From: a virus
Reading direction: 5' to 3' (one strand)
DNA length: 20,259 bases
IMG/VR virus record: IMGVR_UViG_3300042305_001591
Span: 1 to 20,259 of that record
Shown here: positions 19,089 to 20,259 of the stretch, piece by piece
How positions within the stretch are numbered: the stretch's first letter is position 1
Layout: the number at the start of each line of letters is the position of its first letter
Made by a program: the position numbers and the translations under genes
The notes under the pieces: generated by a model
The model's input: only the letters and a program-made list of their open reading frames with translations
Databases searched by the model: none
What the model was told of the DNA's origin: nothing

Positions 19089-20259
19089 GCTACACCCCTT
19101 ACGGCGGCATCGAGAAGGTCTGGAAGAGCAGGGCCACCGAGGTGCTCGCACCTGGCCCGGCCGGCACCGGCAAGACCCGCGGGATCCTCGAGAAGGTGCA
19201 CCTGTACCTGCTCAAGTACCCCAAGACCCGCGGCCTGATCTGCCGGAAGACCCGCGCCTCGATGACCGAGAGCGTGCTGGTGACCTTCGAGGCGAAGGTG
19301 GTGCAGGTAGGCTGCGACCTCAACAACCAGAGCCGGCGGACGCGCAGCAGTTACGACTACGACAACGGCAGCGTGCTGGTGGTCGGGGGCCTCGACAACC
19401 CCGACCGCATCATGAGCACCGAGTACGACATCATCGCCGTCTTCGAGGCCACCGAGTGCTCCGAGGATGACTGGGAGAAGCTCACCACCCGCCTGCGGAA
19501 CGGCAAGGGCCCGTACCACCAGATCGTGGCCGACTGCAACCCCGCGAGCCCGAGCCATTGGCTCAAGCGCCGGGCCGACCGCGGCCAGATGGAGGTCTTC
19601 GAGTGCCGGCACCAAGACAACCCGGTGCTGTGGGACCGGCAGGCCAAGGACTGGACCGAGCAAGGCCGCAAGTACCTGGCGACCCTGCAGAGCCTCACCG
19701 GGCACCGACGCGCCCGCCTGCTCGATGGCAAGTGGTCAGCGGCCGAGGGCCTTGTCTACCCCGAGTTCAACACCGCCACGCATGTGGTGGCCTCCATGCC
19801 GGCCGGCTGGGAGAAGTGGCCCAAGCTGCGCAGCATCGACTTTGGCTTCGTGCACCCCTTCGTCTGTCAGTGGTGGGCCATCGACCCGGATGGCCGGATG
19901 TGGCTCTACCGCGAGATCTACCAGACCAAGCGAACCGTGGCCGAGCATGCCGCCATCATCAACCGCTACAGCGACGGCGAGACCTACGTGGCGACGATCA
20001 CCGACCATGACGCCGAGGATCGCGCCACCCTCGCAGCTCATGGCATCCAGAGCGTGCCGGCGATGAAGGACCACCGCACCGGCCGAGACGCCATGCACGA
20101 ACGCCTGCGGGTGCAGGGCGACGGCAAGCCGCGGCTGCTGTTCCTGGCCGGCTGCACCCTCGAGACCGACCGCGAGCTGTACCAGGCGAAGAAGCCGACC
20201 AACACCGTGGCCGAGTTCGACTGCCACATCTACCCACCAGGGCAGGATGGCAAGGCGCC
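19085..20259 (+). CDS. Large terminase subunit (3' partial)
   Basis: The GTG at 19085 overlaps the micro-ORF stop, and the frame runs off the window after 391 codons. The ATPase part has Walker A at G24-P-A-G-T-G-K30-T31 and, at about residues 115-135, an I-I-A-V-F-E121-A-T-E124 block followed by L-T-T-R-L-R, the Walker B/RLR signature of PBSX-type (Terminase_3) subunits. The nuclease part shows D252-F-G after a strand and a second acidic set at D307-H-D309. The third metal ligand near the C-terminus is expected at about D377 in the F-D-C segment. The enzyme packages phage DNA into capsids and cuts the concatemer. Its presence here implies that the capsid genes follow outside the window. Confidence 0.92.
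   Translation, partial: MSYTPYGGIEKVWKSRATEVLAPGPAGTGKTRGILEKVHLYLLKYPKTRGLICRKTRASMTESVLVTFEAKVVQVGCDLNNQSRRTRSSYDYDNGSVLVVGGLDNPDRIMSTEYDIIAVFEATECSEDDWEKLTTRLRNGKGPYHQIVADCNPASPSHWLKRRADRGQMEVFECRHQDNPVLWDRQAKDWTEQGRKYLATLQSLTGHRRARLLDGKWSAAEGLVYPEFNTATHVVASMPAGWEKWPKLRSIDFGFVHPFVCQWWAIDPDGRMWLYREIYQTKRTVAEHAAIINRYSDGETYVATITDHDAEDRATLAAHGIQSVPAMKDHRTGRDAMHERLRVQGDGKPRLLFLAGCTLETDRELYQAKKPTNTVAEFDCHIYPPGQDGKA

Overview
The window looks like part of a tailed-phage or prophage genome (Caudoviricetes type). Every convincing gene is on the + strand, genes are packed end to end with many ATGA, GTGA and TGATG overlaps, and the product set is viral: a coiled-coil tape-measure-like end, a collagen-like fibre, an exonuclease/RecT pair, an iteron-type replication initiator with a RecA-fold ATPase, a VRR-NUC nuclease and a large terminase. 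The DNA is G+C rich with G/C in most third codon positions, and GTG starts with strong AGGAG-type ribosome sites are common. This suits a high-G+C bacterial host, but nothing here identifies the host. I see no integrase, portal, capsid, clear endolysin, tRNA or CRISPR array. The window starts inside a tail gene and ends inside the large terminase gene, so the head module lies outside it.

Layout: (1) 1-7146, late structural module: end of a tape-measure-like protein, several virion proteins, a collagen/carbohydrate-binding fibre, a beta-rich repeat protein and two Cys-rich proteins. (2) 7147-7305, non-coding junction with a hairpin, the best promoter candidate (its -10 lies in a 7-bp inverted repeat) and a leader hairpin. 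(3) 7306-9793, recombination module: two small unknown genes, a PD-(D/E)XK exonuclease and RecT. (4) 9794-10049, a non-coding stretch tiled by six stem-loops. (5) 10050-11901, a ParB/DGQHR-like protein, an HNH nuclease gene bounded by 22-bp direct repeats, and a small gene. (6) 11902-12195, a second strongly structured non-coding stretch directly upstream of the replication initiator. (7) 12196-14491, replication module: an initiator whose coding sequence carries two arrays of iterons spaced exactly 11 bp, an intermediate protein and a RecA-fold ATPase. (8) 14511-17435, small accessory genes, including a second cassette bounded by 25-bp direct repeats, a small helix-turn-helix protein and a VRR-NUC nuclease. 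(9) 17432-18610, three consecutive membrane proteins (30 aa, 249-aa lipoprotein, 111 aa), a possible lysis or envelope module. (10) 18619-20259, candidate small terminase, a 22-codon Cys-rich micro-ORF and the large terminase (runs off the end).

The strongest observations are the lambda-O-like origin built into the initiator gene (11 phased TGCGCA-type iterons, then a purine tract and C6 runs), the two gene cassettes whose flanking direct repeats duplicate exactly the ribosome-binding/start region, and the two structured non-coding stretches, one of which has mutually exclusive stems. How they work together is inference: RecE/RecT-like recombination and an origin-binding initiator plus ATPase would replicate the genome, the terminase would package it, and the structured leaders may tune expression of the gene after RecT and of the initiator.
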